Shown here one piece after another: positions 45,603 to 54,758 of a DNA stretch of 64,000 nucleotides (position 1 is its first letter; every line of letters starts with the position of its first letter). The notes beneath the pieces are model-generated. The model made no database searches, had not been told where the DNA came from, and worked only from the letters and a program-made list of their open reading frames with translations. Both the position numbers and the translations under genes were made by a program. The DNA comes from Acidobacteriota bacterium (GTDB lineage: Bacteria > Acidobacteriota > Terriglobia > Acidiferrales > UBA7541), in assembly GCA_003223215.1 (NCBI GenBank), contig QHYH01000104.1:1-64000 (forward strand), written 5' to 3'.

Positions 45603-48260
45603 TCACAAGCTCCTTATCGCAATGACTGGATCCACTTTCGTTGCCCTCCGCGCTGGAATATTGCAAGCCGCCAGGGCCACAGCGGACAGCAGCAACGTAA
45701 TGAACAAAAATGTCAACGGATCCGTGGCACTCACCCCATAGAGCATACTTGCCACCACGCCCGACAATCCGATCGCACAGACTAATCCGAAAACCATCCC
45801 TATCGCAGTGATTATCACTCCCTGCTTCAACACCATCTTCCACACGTCGCTGGCCCGCGCCCCAAGCGCCATCCGGATGCCGATCTCGTGCGTGCGCTGG
45901 CCCACGGAATAGGCCATCACTCCATATATTCCGATGGCCGCAAGAACCATGGCGAGCAACGCAAAGCTCCCGGCCACCATTGCTCCCGCGTGTAATGGGA
46001 ATAGCGCAAGCCGCATGTGTTCCTTCAGCGTCTTTGCATCATAGATCGGCAATTGGGGATCGAGTTTTTGCACTTCGCTCCTCACACTGGATATTTCCGC
46101 TCCTGGATCGACGCTTGTCCGTATCACCAGGGCCGCCGACGTCGCATAGACTTGCGTGAGCGGATAGTAGACCATCAGCGCCGGAATTTCTCCCAGGCTC
46201 TGGTACTTGCCGTTCCTTACGACTCCTACCACCTCAAGCACGTCTGTGTTTCCCGAGTGCAAACGCTTGCCGATCGCATTCTGGCTTGGCCAAAATCGCT
46301 GCGCGAGCGTTTCGTTGACGATGACCACTCCTGGCGATCTCGCGATGTCGCTTCCGGCAAAATCCCGTCCAGCAACAATCGGAATTCCCATCGTCGCAAA
46401 GTAGGCCGGGCTGACGCTCTCATAAATGGCAGACGGCATTTCTTCAGCGCGTGGTTCCGCTTGTCCTTCGGGATAAACGTCCGTCGTGCTCACATCCAGC
46501 GCCAGCGGCAATCTTGCTATCCACCCAGCTGACTTCACTCCAGGCAATACTCGAACGCGTTCGGCCAACTGCTGATAGAAATTCTCTCCCCTCTTCTCAT
46601 CGTATCCTTGCAGCCCCAGGTCGACCGACATGGTCACGGCATTGTTCGGATCGAACCCCGGGCCAAGGGCCTCCGTGTGTTCCAGGCTTCGCACCGTCAA
46701 TCCCGCCGTGATCAGCAAAACGAACGAAAGTGCAACCTGCATCACCACCAGCGCGCCCCGCAACCACGCTCGCCGCTGCCCGCCAGACGTGTCTTCTTTC
46801 AGCGCGAAGACAACATCGGAACGGCTCGCCTGCAGCGCCGGCACAAGGCCGAAGCTGATTCCCGTCACCACTGCCAGCGCCACTACGAAACTCACGACCC
46901 GCCAATCCATCCGCAGGTCCAGTGTCAGCGCAAAATCCGTTCGAGGAAGCGACGCTCGCGCCACTAGGATCAGCGCCTGGCCAATCGCAAGTCCAAACGC
47001 CGCCCCCGTCACGGAAAGCATCACGCTCTCTGTCAGCAACTGCCACGCAAGCCGAGCCCGTGTCGCTCCGATGGCCATCCGCACAGCAATCTCTTTCCGC
47101 CGCTGCGTGGCGCGCGCCAAAAGCAAGCTCGCGAGATTGGTGCACGCAATCAGCAGGACCAGCAGCACGGTTAGCATCAGTGCGCCGCTGAATGCGATCA
47201 CCGCGCTCCGCAGATTCGGATCAACCAATCCCGGCGGAGTCAACCGCAGCGACATTCCCTCGTCCGTTTTTGGGTACTCCTGCCCCAGTTGCCGGGCCAC
47301 GGTGTTCAATTGCGCTCGTGCCTGCTCCAGGTTTATCCCAGGCTTCAGCCGGCCGAAAGGAAGCCACTGACCGTTGCCGCGACCTTCCAGCCCGCTTCCT
47401 GCTTCGATCCACTCCTGCATCATGCTCGGCACCCAGAACTCGGGCGTGAATACGCTCTCCGTCCCCGTAAATCCGGGCGGTGCCACGCCAATCGCTGTAA
47501 AGCTGTGACCATTAATCTGAATCGAGCTGCCCACAATTCCTGGCGCGCCACCAAAACGCCGCTGCCAGCAGCCATAACTCAGCACCGCTACCGGACGCGA
47601 ATTTGGAGTGCGATCCTCGTCGACCGTAAACGTTCGTCCCAAAAATGCCTGCACACCCAGCACGTCAAAATAATTCCCAGAGACTAGGTAGCCCCAAACA
47701 CGCTCGTTACTCCCGTTGTGGCTCAAGCTCATGGGGTCGAATCGATACACTGCCATTCCAGACAAAACTGCATTCCGATCCCTGATGTCTTTGTAATTGG
47801 GGTAGGACATTGACTGCGAGTACGAAGCATCTTTTTCTTTCCCTTGGTGAATCGCGAACACCTGTTCCGGATGGCTAATCGGCAACGGCCGCAGCAGAAT
47901 CGTGCTGATCAAACTGAAGATAACCGCGTTGCCTCCAATCCCCAGTCCCAGCGAGAGCAGCGCCACAAATGTGAATCCAGGGCTTCTCCGCAACTGCCGA
48001 GCTCCGAATCGCACGTCCTGCCAGAGAGTTTCCATGATTCCTCCGCCCCGCACGTCCCAGCTCACATCTTTGATATATCCCGCATTTCCAAAATGTTGCT
48101 CCGCGCTCTGTCGCGCCTCCTCCGGCGTCATTCCGCGCCGGATGTTCTCTTCCGTCCGCAAATCAATGTGAAACTGCCACTCTTCCGCGATCTCGCCATG
48201 CACTTCCTCGCCATGCCGTAGAGCGCGCAATCGCATCCTGAGTTTCTCAAGCCATCCCAT
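45603..48260 (-). CDS. ABC transporter permease, ADOP family, with prefix domain
   Basis: 885-residue inner-membrane protein from the ATG at 48260 (AAGGAGAAGAGC before it). A cytoplasmic prefix domain at about 1-75 (EEVHGEIAEEWQFHIDLRTE, GMTPEEARQSAEQHFGN) precedes two MacB-like halves: RQLRRSPGFTFVALLSLGLG, a periplasmic MacB-PCD, an FtsX block (ATQRRKEIAVRMAIGATRAR), a second PCD, and a second FtsX block (VGQRTHEIGIRMALGARASD) ending RRATKVDPVIAIRSL. A PadR gene lies 11 bases upstream, so this is a standard acidobacterial PadR-permease operon. Transported or sensed substrate unknown. Confidence 0.85.
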   Translation of the reverse strand: MGWLEKLRMRLRALRHGEEVHGEIAEEWQFHIDLRTEENIRRGMTPEEARQSAEQHFGNAGYIKDVSWDVRGGGIMETLWQDVRFGARQLRRSPGFTFVALLSLGLGIGGNAVIFSLISTILLRPLPISHPEQVFAIHQGKEKDASYSQSMSYPNYKDIRDRNAVLSGMAVYRFDPMSLSHNGSNERVWGYLVSGNYFDVLGVQAFLGRTFTVDEDRTPNSRPVAVLSYGCWQRRFGGAPGIVGSSIQINGHSFTAIGVAPPGFTGTESVFTPEFWVPSMMQEWIEAGSGLEGRGNGQWLPFGRLKPGINLEQARAQLNTVARQLGQEYPKTDEGMSLRLTPPGLVDPNLRSAVIAFSGALMLTVLLVLLIACTNLASLLLARATQRRKEIAVRMAIGATRARLAWQLLTESVMLSVTGAAFGLAIGQALILVARASLPRTDFALTLDLRMDWRVVSFVVALAVVTGISFGLVPALQASRSDVVFALKEDTSGGQRRAWLRGALVVMQVALSFVLLITAGLTVRSLEHTEALGPGFDPNNAVTMSVDLGLQGYDEKRGENFYQQLAERVRVLPGVKSAGWIARLPLALDVSTTDVYPEGQAEPRAEEMPSAIYESVSPAYFATMGIPIVAGRDFAGSDIARSPGVVIVNETLAQRFWPSQNAIGKRLHSGNTDVLEVVGVVRNGKYQSLGEIPALMVYYPLTQVYATSAALVIRTSVDPGAEISSVRSEVQKLDPQLPIYDAKTLKEHMRLALFPLHAGAMVAGSFALLAMVLAAIGIYGVMAYSVGQRTHEIGIRMALGARASDVWKMVLKQGVIITAIGMVFGLVCAIGLSGVVASMLYGVSATDPLTFLFITLLLSAVALAACNIPARRATKVDPVIAIRSL

Positions 48261-48271
48261 GCTCTTCTCCT

Positions 48272-48604
48272 TCAGACCGTCCGCAGCACCTTGCCCACGG
48301 CCATCGACAGGTGCGACCATTTAGCCTCTTCTACTCCGAGTTGCTTGCGGCCCGCGCGTGTCAGTTTGTAATAGCGCGCGCGTCGGTTGTTCTCCGATAC
48401 TCCCCACTCGCTTTTGATCCACCCGCGTTGCTCAATGCGGTAGAGCGCCGGGTACAGCGTGCCCTCTTCCACCTTGAGCATGTCTTCGGCAAGTTGCCCA
48501 ATGCGTTGTCCAACTCCGTACCCGTGCATCTGCCCCAAAGAGAGTGCCTTCAGCACCAGCATGTCGAGCGTCCCCTGCGGCAGTTCCGGCTTTTGCTTAC
48601 CCAT
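48272..48604 (-). CDS. PadR-family transcriptional regulator
   Basis: 110-residue winged-helix regulator: QGTLDMLVLKALSLGQMHGY, EGTLYPALYRIEQRGWIKSE, NNRRARYYKLTRAGRKQL. Intact, with the normal wing and C-terminal helix. AGGAGAGGG precedes the ATG. It forms an operon with the permease gene 11 bases downstream and presumably represses it and itself; an imperfect dyad at 48624-48659 is the likely operator. Confidence 0.87.
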   Translation of the reverse strand: MGKQKPELPQGTLDMLVLKALSLGQMHGYGVGQRIGQLAEDMLKVEEGTLYPALYRIEQRGWIKSEWGVSENNRRARYYKLTRAGRKQLGVEEAKWSHLSMAVGKVLRTV

Positions 48605-48623
48605 ATCGCCCTCTCCTATTTGC

Positions 48624-48659
48624 TTCTAGTGGAGTGAGCATGCGCCACTCTCCCTAGAA
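48624..48659. promoter_or_regulatory. imperfect dyad, likely PadR operator
   Basis: TTCTAGTGGAGTG on one side and CACTCTCCCTAGAA on the other form an imperfect 36-base inverted repeat starting 20 bases upstream of the PadR start codon. Confidence 0.5.
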
Positions 48660-48833
48660 GGTCAAGGGGAATGCTTAAGTGAATTTGGTATAGCTCTGCT
48701 GCAACCGTAATTCCCTGCAAACGCGAATCGATCTTGGTATTCTCGGAGCAATTCGCGGTACCTCTACAGGCGCACCTATAGCGATGGACACATGCACACA
48801 ATCGCAGGGCAAAAGGGAGCAGCAGGGAGTCAG

Positions 48834-49199
48834 ATGAAAGGTCACATTCTGGAGCAGCTTGCGCCGTTGAAGGAGGTCTTGCGTCCGCAGCAAAACAAAT
48901 TCACATCGCGAATGAGCCGAATTGGTTTCGTCATAGCGTTTTGCTTGACTGAGTCAGCTTTGGCTGCGGCGCAGAACCCGCCAAGTGGGCCGCCTAGCGC
49001 CGACGCGCAGAAATGCGCTGCGCTGACAGCGTTCAACCTGGAAGCTCCGGGAGGGCCGGCGATCATCACGTCTGCGCGCCTCGTCGAGGCGCCCGCCAGC
49101 GGCCTACAGCCACCTTTCTTCCATCCCAGCGGATATGCGAGCGGTGTTACTGCTCAGGCCGCCAGCAGAATCAGGCAATACTGCGACGTCACCGGCTAA
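48834..49199 (+). pseudogene. N-terminal remnant of a tannase/feruloyl esterase
   Basis: After a signal peptide (IGFVIAFCLTESALAAAQ) the sequence reads KCAALTAFNLEAPGGPAIIT, LQPPFFHPSGYAS and IRQYCDVTG, which is the start of tannase/feruloyl-esterase family hydrolases, then stops with TAA where YCDVTGYVAP would normally continue. Relatives are over 500 residues, so more than 400, including the Ser-His-Asp triad, are missing. The next gene follows 12 bases later. Start uncertain (48834, 48912 or upstream). Confidence 0.7.
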
Positions 49200-49211
49200 A
49201 GGAGCGACAAT

Positions 49212-49838
49212 ATGCGCAGAGTTATACTCGGTTTCTTGTTTGCGGTGTTGTGTGTCTCGGCAGCGCGGGCAGACATAACCTGCACGCCGACTCAGCCCCT
49301 CGCCCAACAGAATCGTACGCGCATGAAGCATCGAACTCCTCCACAACAAAACCCCGGCGTACAACTGATCACTGTTACAGAGATTGTTGCGTCCCCACCC
49401 GCTGTAGGAGTCAATTCGCCAGGTTCTCGAACATCCGCCCAGCCGATCGATCCGCGCGAAACCTCAGTATTCACCCTCAAGGGCGACCTTTGGGTAGTTA
49501 ACATTGAGCCGAACGACTGCGACTTTCATCTAGAAGTCAGCGAAGTGGGTGGGTCGGTGAACAGTGACCGTGTAATTGTTGAGATTCCGCAAACTGCGCC
49601 GTTTGTTCCAGCCCGAAATGCGCTGCTAAGCGGGCTTCATGCAGCCGGCGTGACGCTGCACGCGCGCACGACGCTGACTCATGCCATTCGCATTCAGGTT
49701 CTCGGCTTCGGATTTTATGACGCGTGGCACGTCAGCACGACAAACCCTCAGCGAGGAAACCATCACGGCTCGCCTCAGGTTGGTTCGCTCTGGGAGATTC
49801 ATCCCGTTTGGGCGATTATCTTCCCCGCTAGTAGTTAG
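49212..49838 (+). CDS. small secreted protein of unknown function
   Basis: 208 residues with a Sec signal (about 1-20). The core reads DLWVVNIEPNDCDFHLEVSE, DRVIVEIPQTAPF, IRIQVLGFGFYDAWHV and QVGSLWEIHPVWAI. I recall this LEPDCDFHL / IVEVP / ELHPV pattern from secreted hypothetical proteins in several phyla but know no function. The conserved Cys, His and Glu residues could form a metal or catalytic site (speculative). Complete at both ends; AGGAG before the ATG. Confidence 0.7.
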   Translation: MRRVILGFLFAVLCVSAARADITCTPTQPLAQQNRTRMKHRTPPQQNPGVQLITVTEIVASPPAVGVNSPGSRTSAQPIDPRETSVFTLKGDLWVVNIEPNDCDFHLEVSEVGGSVNSDRVIVEIPQTAPFVPARNALLSGLHAAGVTLHARTTLTHAIRIQVLGFGFYDAWHVSTTNPQRGNHHGSPQVGSLWEIHPVWAIIFPASS

Positions 49839-50225
49839 TGGCACGAGGCGTTGGCCTGTAAACTGAGCATGACAAGGCAGCTTTTCGCGGACCGGGCGAT
49901 CAACGATGCAGCTTTCATCCCTCGAACGAATCGATGCGCGATGGTCCACGATAGTGAATTCTTTCGCCGCCAAAGAACCGCAAGTGCAGTGGTTCGACAG
50001 CCCTGATTAGACACGACAGGGAATAACTGTCCAATTTCTGGTGTAGTCTCAACTCGGTAACCAAATTCTTCCTCATCCTCTCATTCCGGACGGAGGCGCT
50101 ATGCAGATTCTTAAGAGACTCCTTGCCGTATTCTTGTGAACACTAAGACATTACGGAAGCTGTTCGGCTCCCTATCTGGACCAAGATAACAACCCAAGGC
50201 ACTTCCGCGAGATGCTTTGTTTCAC
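49839..50225. other. intergenic region without recognisable features
   Basis: About 390 bases between a plus-strand and a minus-strand gene end. No gene, RNA or clear terminator seen. Confidence 0.4.
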
Positions 50226-52850
50226 TTATTCGTGCCGTAGAGCTTGCATGGGATCGACGCGGGTCGCGCGTCGCGCAGGGAAATAGCAAGCGAGCAGCGC
50301 GGTTCCGGAGAGCAGCAGGGTCGTTCCGGCGAACGTCGGCCAATCGGTGGCGCTTACATTGAAAAGGAGATTTCTCAGCACGCCCGTAAGCGCGAAAGAT
50401 CCGGCCAAGCCAATTAGTACGCCGGCAAAGGCCAGCGCTGTCCCCTGCCCGAGGACGAGCTTCAATACGCTTTTCCGTGGGGCGCCCAAGGCCACGCGGA
50501 TGCCGATCTCGTGCGTGCGCTGTGTGACGGAATAGGAGATCACGCCGTAGGTGCCGACTACCGCGAGCACTAACGCCAATGCGGCGAAAGAGGCAATCAG
50601 TGTCGTTCGAAAACGAGGCTGCGCAACCGCCGTAGCGAACCGGCTCTCGAGCGTGCCAACTTGCGACACCGGCAGCTCGGGATCGAGCGACTTAATCTCG
50701 TCTCGGACAGCGGTAATGAGACTCATGGGGTCGGCGGCATCCGTTCTTACAGAAAGAAACGCATCCCAGGTGTGCGCCTGGGTCAGTGGCTCGTAGATCG
50801 CGGGCTGTATCGAATCCGCCAGCCCCGAGTATTTCACGTCTCCTACGACACCGACAATCTCTCCCTGTCCCGTGATGCGCTTTCCGAGTGGGTCCTCATT
50901 TGGAAAGAATTGCCGGGCCGTTGTTTCGCTGACGATGGCAACCTGCGGAGAGTTGGCGGCGTCGGCGGCCGTGAAAAAGCGTCCCCTTCGCAGCGGAATG
51001 CCGAGCGCGCGGAAGAAATCCGCGCTGACAAGGATCATGTACGCGATCGGTGGAGGCTGATTGGGAACCGCTGGGCGCCCTTCAATAGAGAAATTGTCAG
51101 AGTATTCGTTGCTGTCGGGGGGAAGGCTATTGCTCACAGCGACGACACGCACGCTTGGCAACGTCTGAATTCGCTCCAATAGGCGCCGGTAAAAAGAATC
51201 AAGTTGCTGCGCCTTTTCATAGCGTGGTCCGCGCAGGGGAATTTGCATGGTCAGAATTCGCTCCGTGCTGACTCCGGAGTCGACGCGTTGCAAGCGCCAG
51301 AAGCTCTTGGTGAGGAGTCCTGCGCTAATCAACAGCATGACTGCCAGCGAGAGTTCTGTGACCACGAGCAGACTGTGCCAGCGCCTCTTGCCGGTACTTT
51401 CGGTCGTGGCACGCCCGCTTTCTTTCAACGCTTCCTCGAGACTCAACCTCGTGGTTTGCCATTTAGGCGCAAGTCCGAACAGCAGCCCGGTCACCACGGA
51501 AACGAGCGCTGTCCAACCGAGCACGCGCCCGTCAATGCCGACTTGGCTCAACCGCGGAATTGTATCCGGGGCTATCTTCAGCAATACGCGTACGCCAACG
51601 ATGGCCAACAGCGTGCCCAATGCGCCGCCAGTCAGGGCCAACAAAGTGCTCTCGGTCAGGAGCTGCCGAATGATGCGTGAGCGGCTGGCTCCGAGCGCCG
51701 TGCGTAGCGATATTTCCTTAACCCGCGCGGCAGAGCGCACCAGCATGAGATTGGCGACATTAACAGCCGCAATCAGCAGTACCAGCGTTGCCGCCGCCAT
51801 AAGAACCAGCAAAGCCAGCCGCACATCGCCCAGTATGAATTCGCTCACAGGCAGCGCATTGAAGTTGAATTGCTGACCGCTCAGAATGTGCTCACCGGAC
51901 GGATAGCTTGTTTTGAGAGTGCTCATTTCGACGCGCGCGCGTTGCAGGCTCACATCTTTCTTCAATCGCGCCATGCCTGTCAGGAAGTACGGGCCGCGTC
52001 GCGTCGGCGGTTTCAACTGCAGTGTCGTCCACAGTGAGACTTCTTTGGTAGGAAAGTCCAGCCTTGCAGGCAGGATCCCGATGAGCGTGTAAGCTTCACC
52101 TCCCAGAGTAAGCGTGCGTCCCAAAACTTGCTTATCTCCGGCAAAACGTCTCCGCCAGAATCCGTCGCTGAGCAGCGCGACGTGCTGCGCTCCGGGTCGA
52201 TCTTCCTCCGGCAGGAAAGTTCGGCCCAGCTGTGCTTGCACTCCCAGCACGGAGAAAAAATTCGCGGTTACTTTGGCTGCCTGAAGCTGTTCGGGCAAGT
52301 CGCCGCCGGCGTAGTTGAAGCTGTCCCCCTGAAACGCCGCAATGTCAGCGAAGGAGCGGTTCTGAGCACGCCAATCCAGCAAGTCGGCAACAGCCAGGGG
52401 TGTGCGGTCGCCGCCAGCCGCGGCCGCCGCTCGATTCCAAACCATCACCAACTGCTCTGGGTCCTTGAAAGGCAAAGACTTCAATAGCACTGCATTGACC
52501 ACGCTGAAGATGGCGGTGTTCGCGCCGATGCCGAGCGCGAGAGTCAGTACCGCAACCGAAGTGAACCCCGGCGATTTGCGCAGCAAGCGCAAGCCGTAGC
52601 GCAGATCTTGTGTGATTTCTTCCAGCCACGTCCATCCCCACGTCGCACGTGTTTCTTCCTTGACCAATGTGGAGTTGCCGAAAAGGCGCTCGGCGGCGTG
52701 GCGGGCCTCGTCGGGGCTCATCCCGGCGGCAATGTTTTCTTCCATTTGCTCGTCGAGGTGAAGGCGAATCTCATCGTTTAGTTTCTGCGCGAAGCGATCG
52801 CGGTGGAAGAGCGCTTGGAGGCGCATCCATAATTGTCGAGGCCATTGCAT
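50226..52850 (-). CDS. ABC transporter permease, ADOP family, with prefix domain
   Basis: 874-residue inner-membrane protein from the ATG at 52850 (AGGAG 11 bases upstream; an earlier in-frame Met would overlap the PadR gene). Prefix domain: DRFAQKLNDEIRLHLDEQME, MSPDEARHAAERLFGNSTLV. Then two MacB/FtsX halves: RKSPGFTSVAVLTLALGIGA, SAARVKEISLRTALGASRSR, VTQRTHEIGIRVALGAPRKS, ending RRATRVDPMQALRHE. Separate origin from the gene at 45603, judging by many differences. Its PadR partner 13 bases upstream appears to be damaged, so its control may be lost. Confidence 0.85.
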   Translation of the reverse strand: MQWPRQLWMRLQALFHRDRFAQKLNDEIRLHLDEQMEENIAAGMSPDEARHAAERLFGNSTLVKEETRATWGWTWLEEITQDLRYGLRLLRKSPGFTSVAVLTLALGIGANTAIFSVVNAVLLKSLPFKDPEQLVMVWNRAAAAAGGDRTPLAVADLLDWRAQNRSFADIAAFQGDSFNYAGGDLPEQLQAAKVTANFFSVLGVQAQLGRTFLPEEDRPGAQHVALLSDGFWRRRFAGDKQVLGRTLTLGGEAYTLIGILPARLDFPTKEVSLWTTLQLKPPTRRGPYFLTGMARLKKDVSLQRARVEMSTLKTSYPSGEHILSGQQFNFNALPVSEFILGDVRLALLVLMAAATLVLLIAAVNVANLMLVRSAARVKEISLRTALGASRSRIIRQLLTESTLLALTGGALGTLLAIVGVRVLLKIAPDTIPRLSQVGIDGRVLGWTALVSVVTGLLFGLAPKWQTTRLSLEEALKESGRATTESTGKRRWHSLLVVTELSLAVMLLISAGLLTKSFWRLQRVDSGVSTERILTMQIPLRGPRYEKAQQLDSFYRRLLERIQTLPSVRVVAVSNSLPPDSNEYSDNFSIEGRPAVPNQPPPIAYMILVSADFFRALGIPLRRGRFFTAADAANSPQVAIVSETTARQFFPNEDPLGKRITGQGEIVGVVGDVKYSGLADSIQPAIYEPLTQAHTWDAFLSVRTDAADPMSLITAVRDEIKSLDPELPVSQVGTLESRFATAVAQPRFRTTLIASFAALALVLAVVGTYGVISYSVTQRTHEIGIRVALGAPRKSVLKLVLGQGTALAFAGVLIGLAGSFALTGVLRNLLFNVSATDWPTFAGTTLLLSGTALLACYFPARRATRVDPMQALRHE

Positions 52851-52863
52851 TGGCGTTTGACTC

Positions 52864-53136
52864 CTAGGTCGAGTCAACGACCAGATTGATCGCGCCGGAC
52901 AGCCGGCTCCAGTTGGCCGCCTCCTTCTCCAACTGAGCACGTCCCGTGGCGGTCAACGAGAGTAGAACTTGGCTTGCCCAGAGCGGGGTAGGCGAGCCTT
53001 GTTGGACTTGAAGTACTTCGTTGGAGATCTGTTGAATGAGGTTGGCGATAGCCCAACCGCGCTTCGGTTCGAGCGAGATTGTTTTGAGAATCAAGAGGTC
53101 GAGAGTGCCTTGCACTGGGTCGCTTGGTTTGCCCAT
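52864..53136 (-). pseudogene. PadR-family regulator with internal deletion
   Basis: The ends are normal (SDPVQGTLDLLILKTISLEP, ISNEVLQVQQGS and SLTATGRAQLEKEAANWSRL), but the wing region (YPALHRLEQ..GWI..W....NNRRAKFY in relatives) is gone and replaced by PTPLWASQVLL. The other frames still show the traces YPAL and QAKFYS, so about 20 codons were deleted and small frame changes put the C-terminus back in frame. The 90-residue product lacks the DNA-contacting wing and is probably inactive, though still translatable. No Shine-Dalgarno sequence precedes the ATG, which abuts a large dyad. Confidence 0.75.
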
Positions 53137-53140
53137 ACCA

Positions 53141-53172
53141 TGACTATCTACAATATTGATTGTCGATAGTCA
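53141..53172. promoter_or_regulatory. 32-bp dyad, presumed PadR operator
   Basis: TGACTATC-T-ACAAT-ATTG-ATTGT-C-GATAGTCA is symmetrical over 32 bases apart from one pair and the centre. It ends 4 bases before the PadR start codon, leaving no room for a ribosome site, so the message may be leaderless. Confidence 0.65.
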
Positions 53173-53288
53173 AGGCGTACTGGCCACCTAGCTTAGTGCT
53201 TTCAGCGACGGTACCAGGAAACTGCTTCTCCCTTTCAATGGACTTTTGAGGGATTGGAAATCATTGGATCGTTGCTTCAGGCGTCGGG

Positions 53289-54758
53289 CTATTTGCCGGA
53301 ACTGGCGCCAAGGGCTTCGTCGCGGCCGCGGCGACGGACTTCGATGTTGAGTCGCTTGATTTTCTGGTTCAGTGTGGAAAGCGGAATAAGAAACCGTTCG
53401 GCGGCTTCGGTTTGATTCCAGTTGGTGCGCTCGAGCATATCCACGATGATGCGGCGCTCGACCTCATCCATGATCTGAAACAGCGAAGGGTGCGGGTTGT
53501 CCGCCGCGGTGCGGGCGCCGGGCTCGCCGGGAAGCGCGGGGAGAAATTCCGAAAGTTGCAGCCGCACGCCCCGAACGATCTCTTTGCTGCGAATGGCTTC
53601 CGGCAGCAGGTCCACATCAATGCGGTTCTGCGTGGAAAGCACCACGGCGCGTTCGACCACGTTTTCGAGCTCCCGCACATTGCCCGGCCAGTCGTAATCC
53701 ATCATCAATTTCATAGCGTTCGGAGTGAACTGCATAGGCGCCCGATTGTTTTCCGTCGAGAACCGCTCGAGAAAATGCAGAACGAGAAGCGGCACGTCCT
53801 CGCGACGCTCGCGCAGCGGCGGAATGCGCAGGTGAATGACGTTCAGGCGATGAAACAAATCTTCGCGGAAGCGGCCTTCGCGCACCAGCGTGAGGAGCTC
53901 GACGTTCGAGGCGGCCACGATACGCACGTCCACCTTGATTTGTTCGGTTCCCCCCAGGCGCATGAATTCGCGCTCCTGAATCACTCGCAGCAGCTTGGCC
54001 TGCGTTTCCGGGCTGATGGTGGCGATTTCATCAAAGAAAATCGTGCCCTGGTCGGCCACCTCGAAAAGCCCCTTTTTCGAAGCCACAGCGCTCGTGAACG
54101 CCCCCTTGACGTGTCCGAAAAGCTGCGACTCGAGTAGATCCACGGGAATAGAGCCGGTATTCACCGGCACAAAGGCTTTGTCCGCGCGCGGAGAGGCCGA
54201 GTGCAGCGCCTTGGCGATGAGTTCCTTGCCGGTGCCGCTTTCGCCGCTGATGAGCACGGTCGAGCGCGAGGGCGCCACCTGCGCAACCAGATCCAGCAGC
54301 ACTTGCATCTTCTCGCTCTTGCCGATGATGTTCGGGAAATTGAAGCGCTGCTTCAGGGCGCGCTTGAGGTGACGATTTTCGTCGCGAAGACGGCGCGATT
54401 CGACGGCCTGCGCTACCTGAGCGAGCAATTCCTCGTTGGACCACGGCTTGGTAATGTAATCCATCGCGCCGTTCTTGAAGGCGGCGCGCGCCATATCGAT
54501 CGAGCCGTAGGCGGTGATCAATACGACCGAGAGGTCCGGATCGCGGCGGCGAATTTCCTTGAGCATGTCCAGGCCGTTGCGGTCGGGCAAGCTGACGTCC
54601 AGCAGCAAAAGGTCGAAGGGATGCTCTTCGAGCTTGGCGAGCCCGGATTCCGCGGTTTCGGCGCTGGCTACGCCGTAGCCTTCGCCTTTCAGCAGAATCT
54701 CCAGGCCTTCTCGAATCTCGGATTCGTCGTCGACGACGAGGATGGAGCCCTTAGACAT
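53289..54758 (-). CDS. NtrC-family sigma-54-dependent response regulator
   Basis: 489 residues from the ATG at 54758. Receiver: acidic pair VVDDE, phospho-acceptor Asp54 (LLLLDVSLPD), Lys104 (YITKPWSNEE). AAA+ domain: Walker A GESGTGKE at 172-179, Walker B GTIFFDEIATI, FREDLFHRLNVIHLRIPPLR. The sigma-54 contact loop reads GAFTSA (219-224) instead of GAFTGA. A Fis-type helix-turn-helix closes the protein (NQTEAAERFLIPLSTLNQKI). The start lies inside the end of the kinase gene (8-base overlap), so the two are translationally coupled. Activates sigma-54 promoters when phosphorylated; targets unknown. Confidence 0.9.
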   Translation of the reverse strand: MSKGSILVVDDESEIREGLEILLKGEGYGVASAETAESGLAKLEEHPFDLLLLDVSLPDRNGLDMLKEIRRRDPDLSVVLITAYGSIDMARAAFKNGAMDYITKPWSNEELLAQVAQAVESRRLRDENRHLKRALKQRFNFPNIIGKSEKMQVLLDLVAQVAPSRSTVLISGESGTGKELIAKALHSASPRADKAFVPVNTGSIPVDLLESQLFGHVKGAFTSAVASKKGLFEVADQGTIFFDEIATISPETQAKLLRVIQEREFMRLGGTEQIKVDVRIVAASNVELLTLVREGRFREDLFHRLNVIHLRIPPLRERREDVPLLVLHFLERFSTENNRAPMQFTPNAMKLMMDYDWPGNVRELENVVERAVVLSTQNRIDVDLLPEAIRSKEIVRGVRLQLSEFLPALPGEPGARTAADNPHPSLFQIMDEVERRIIVDMLERTNWNQTEAAERFLIPLSTLNQKIKRLNIEVRRRGRDEALGASSGK

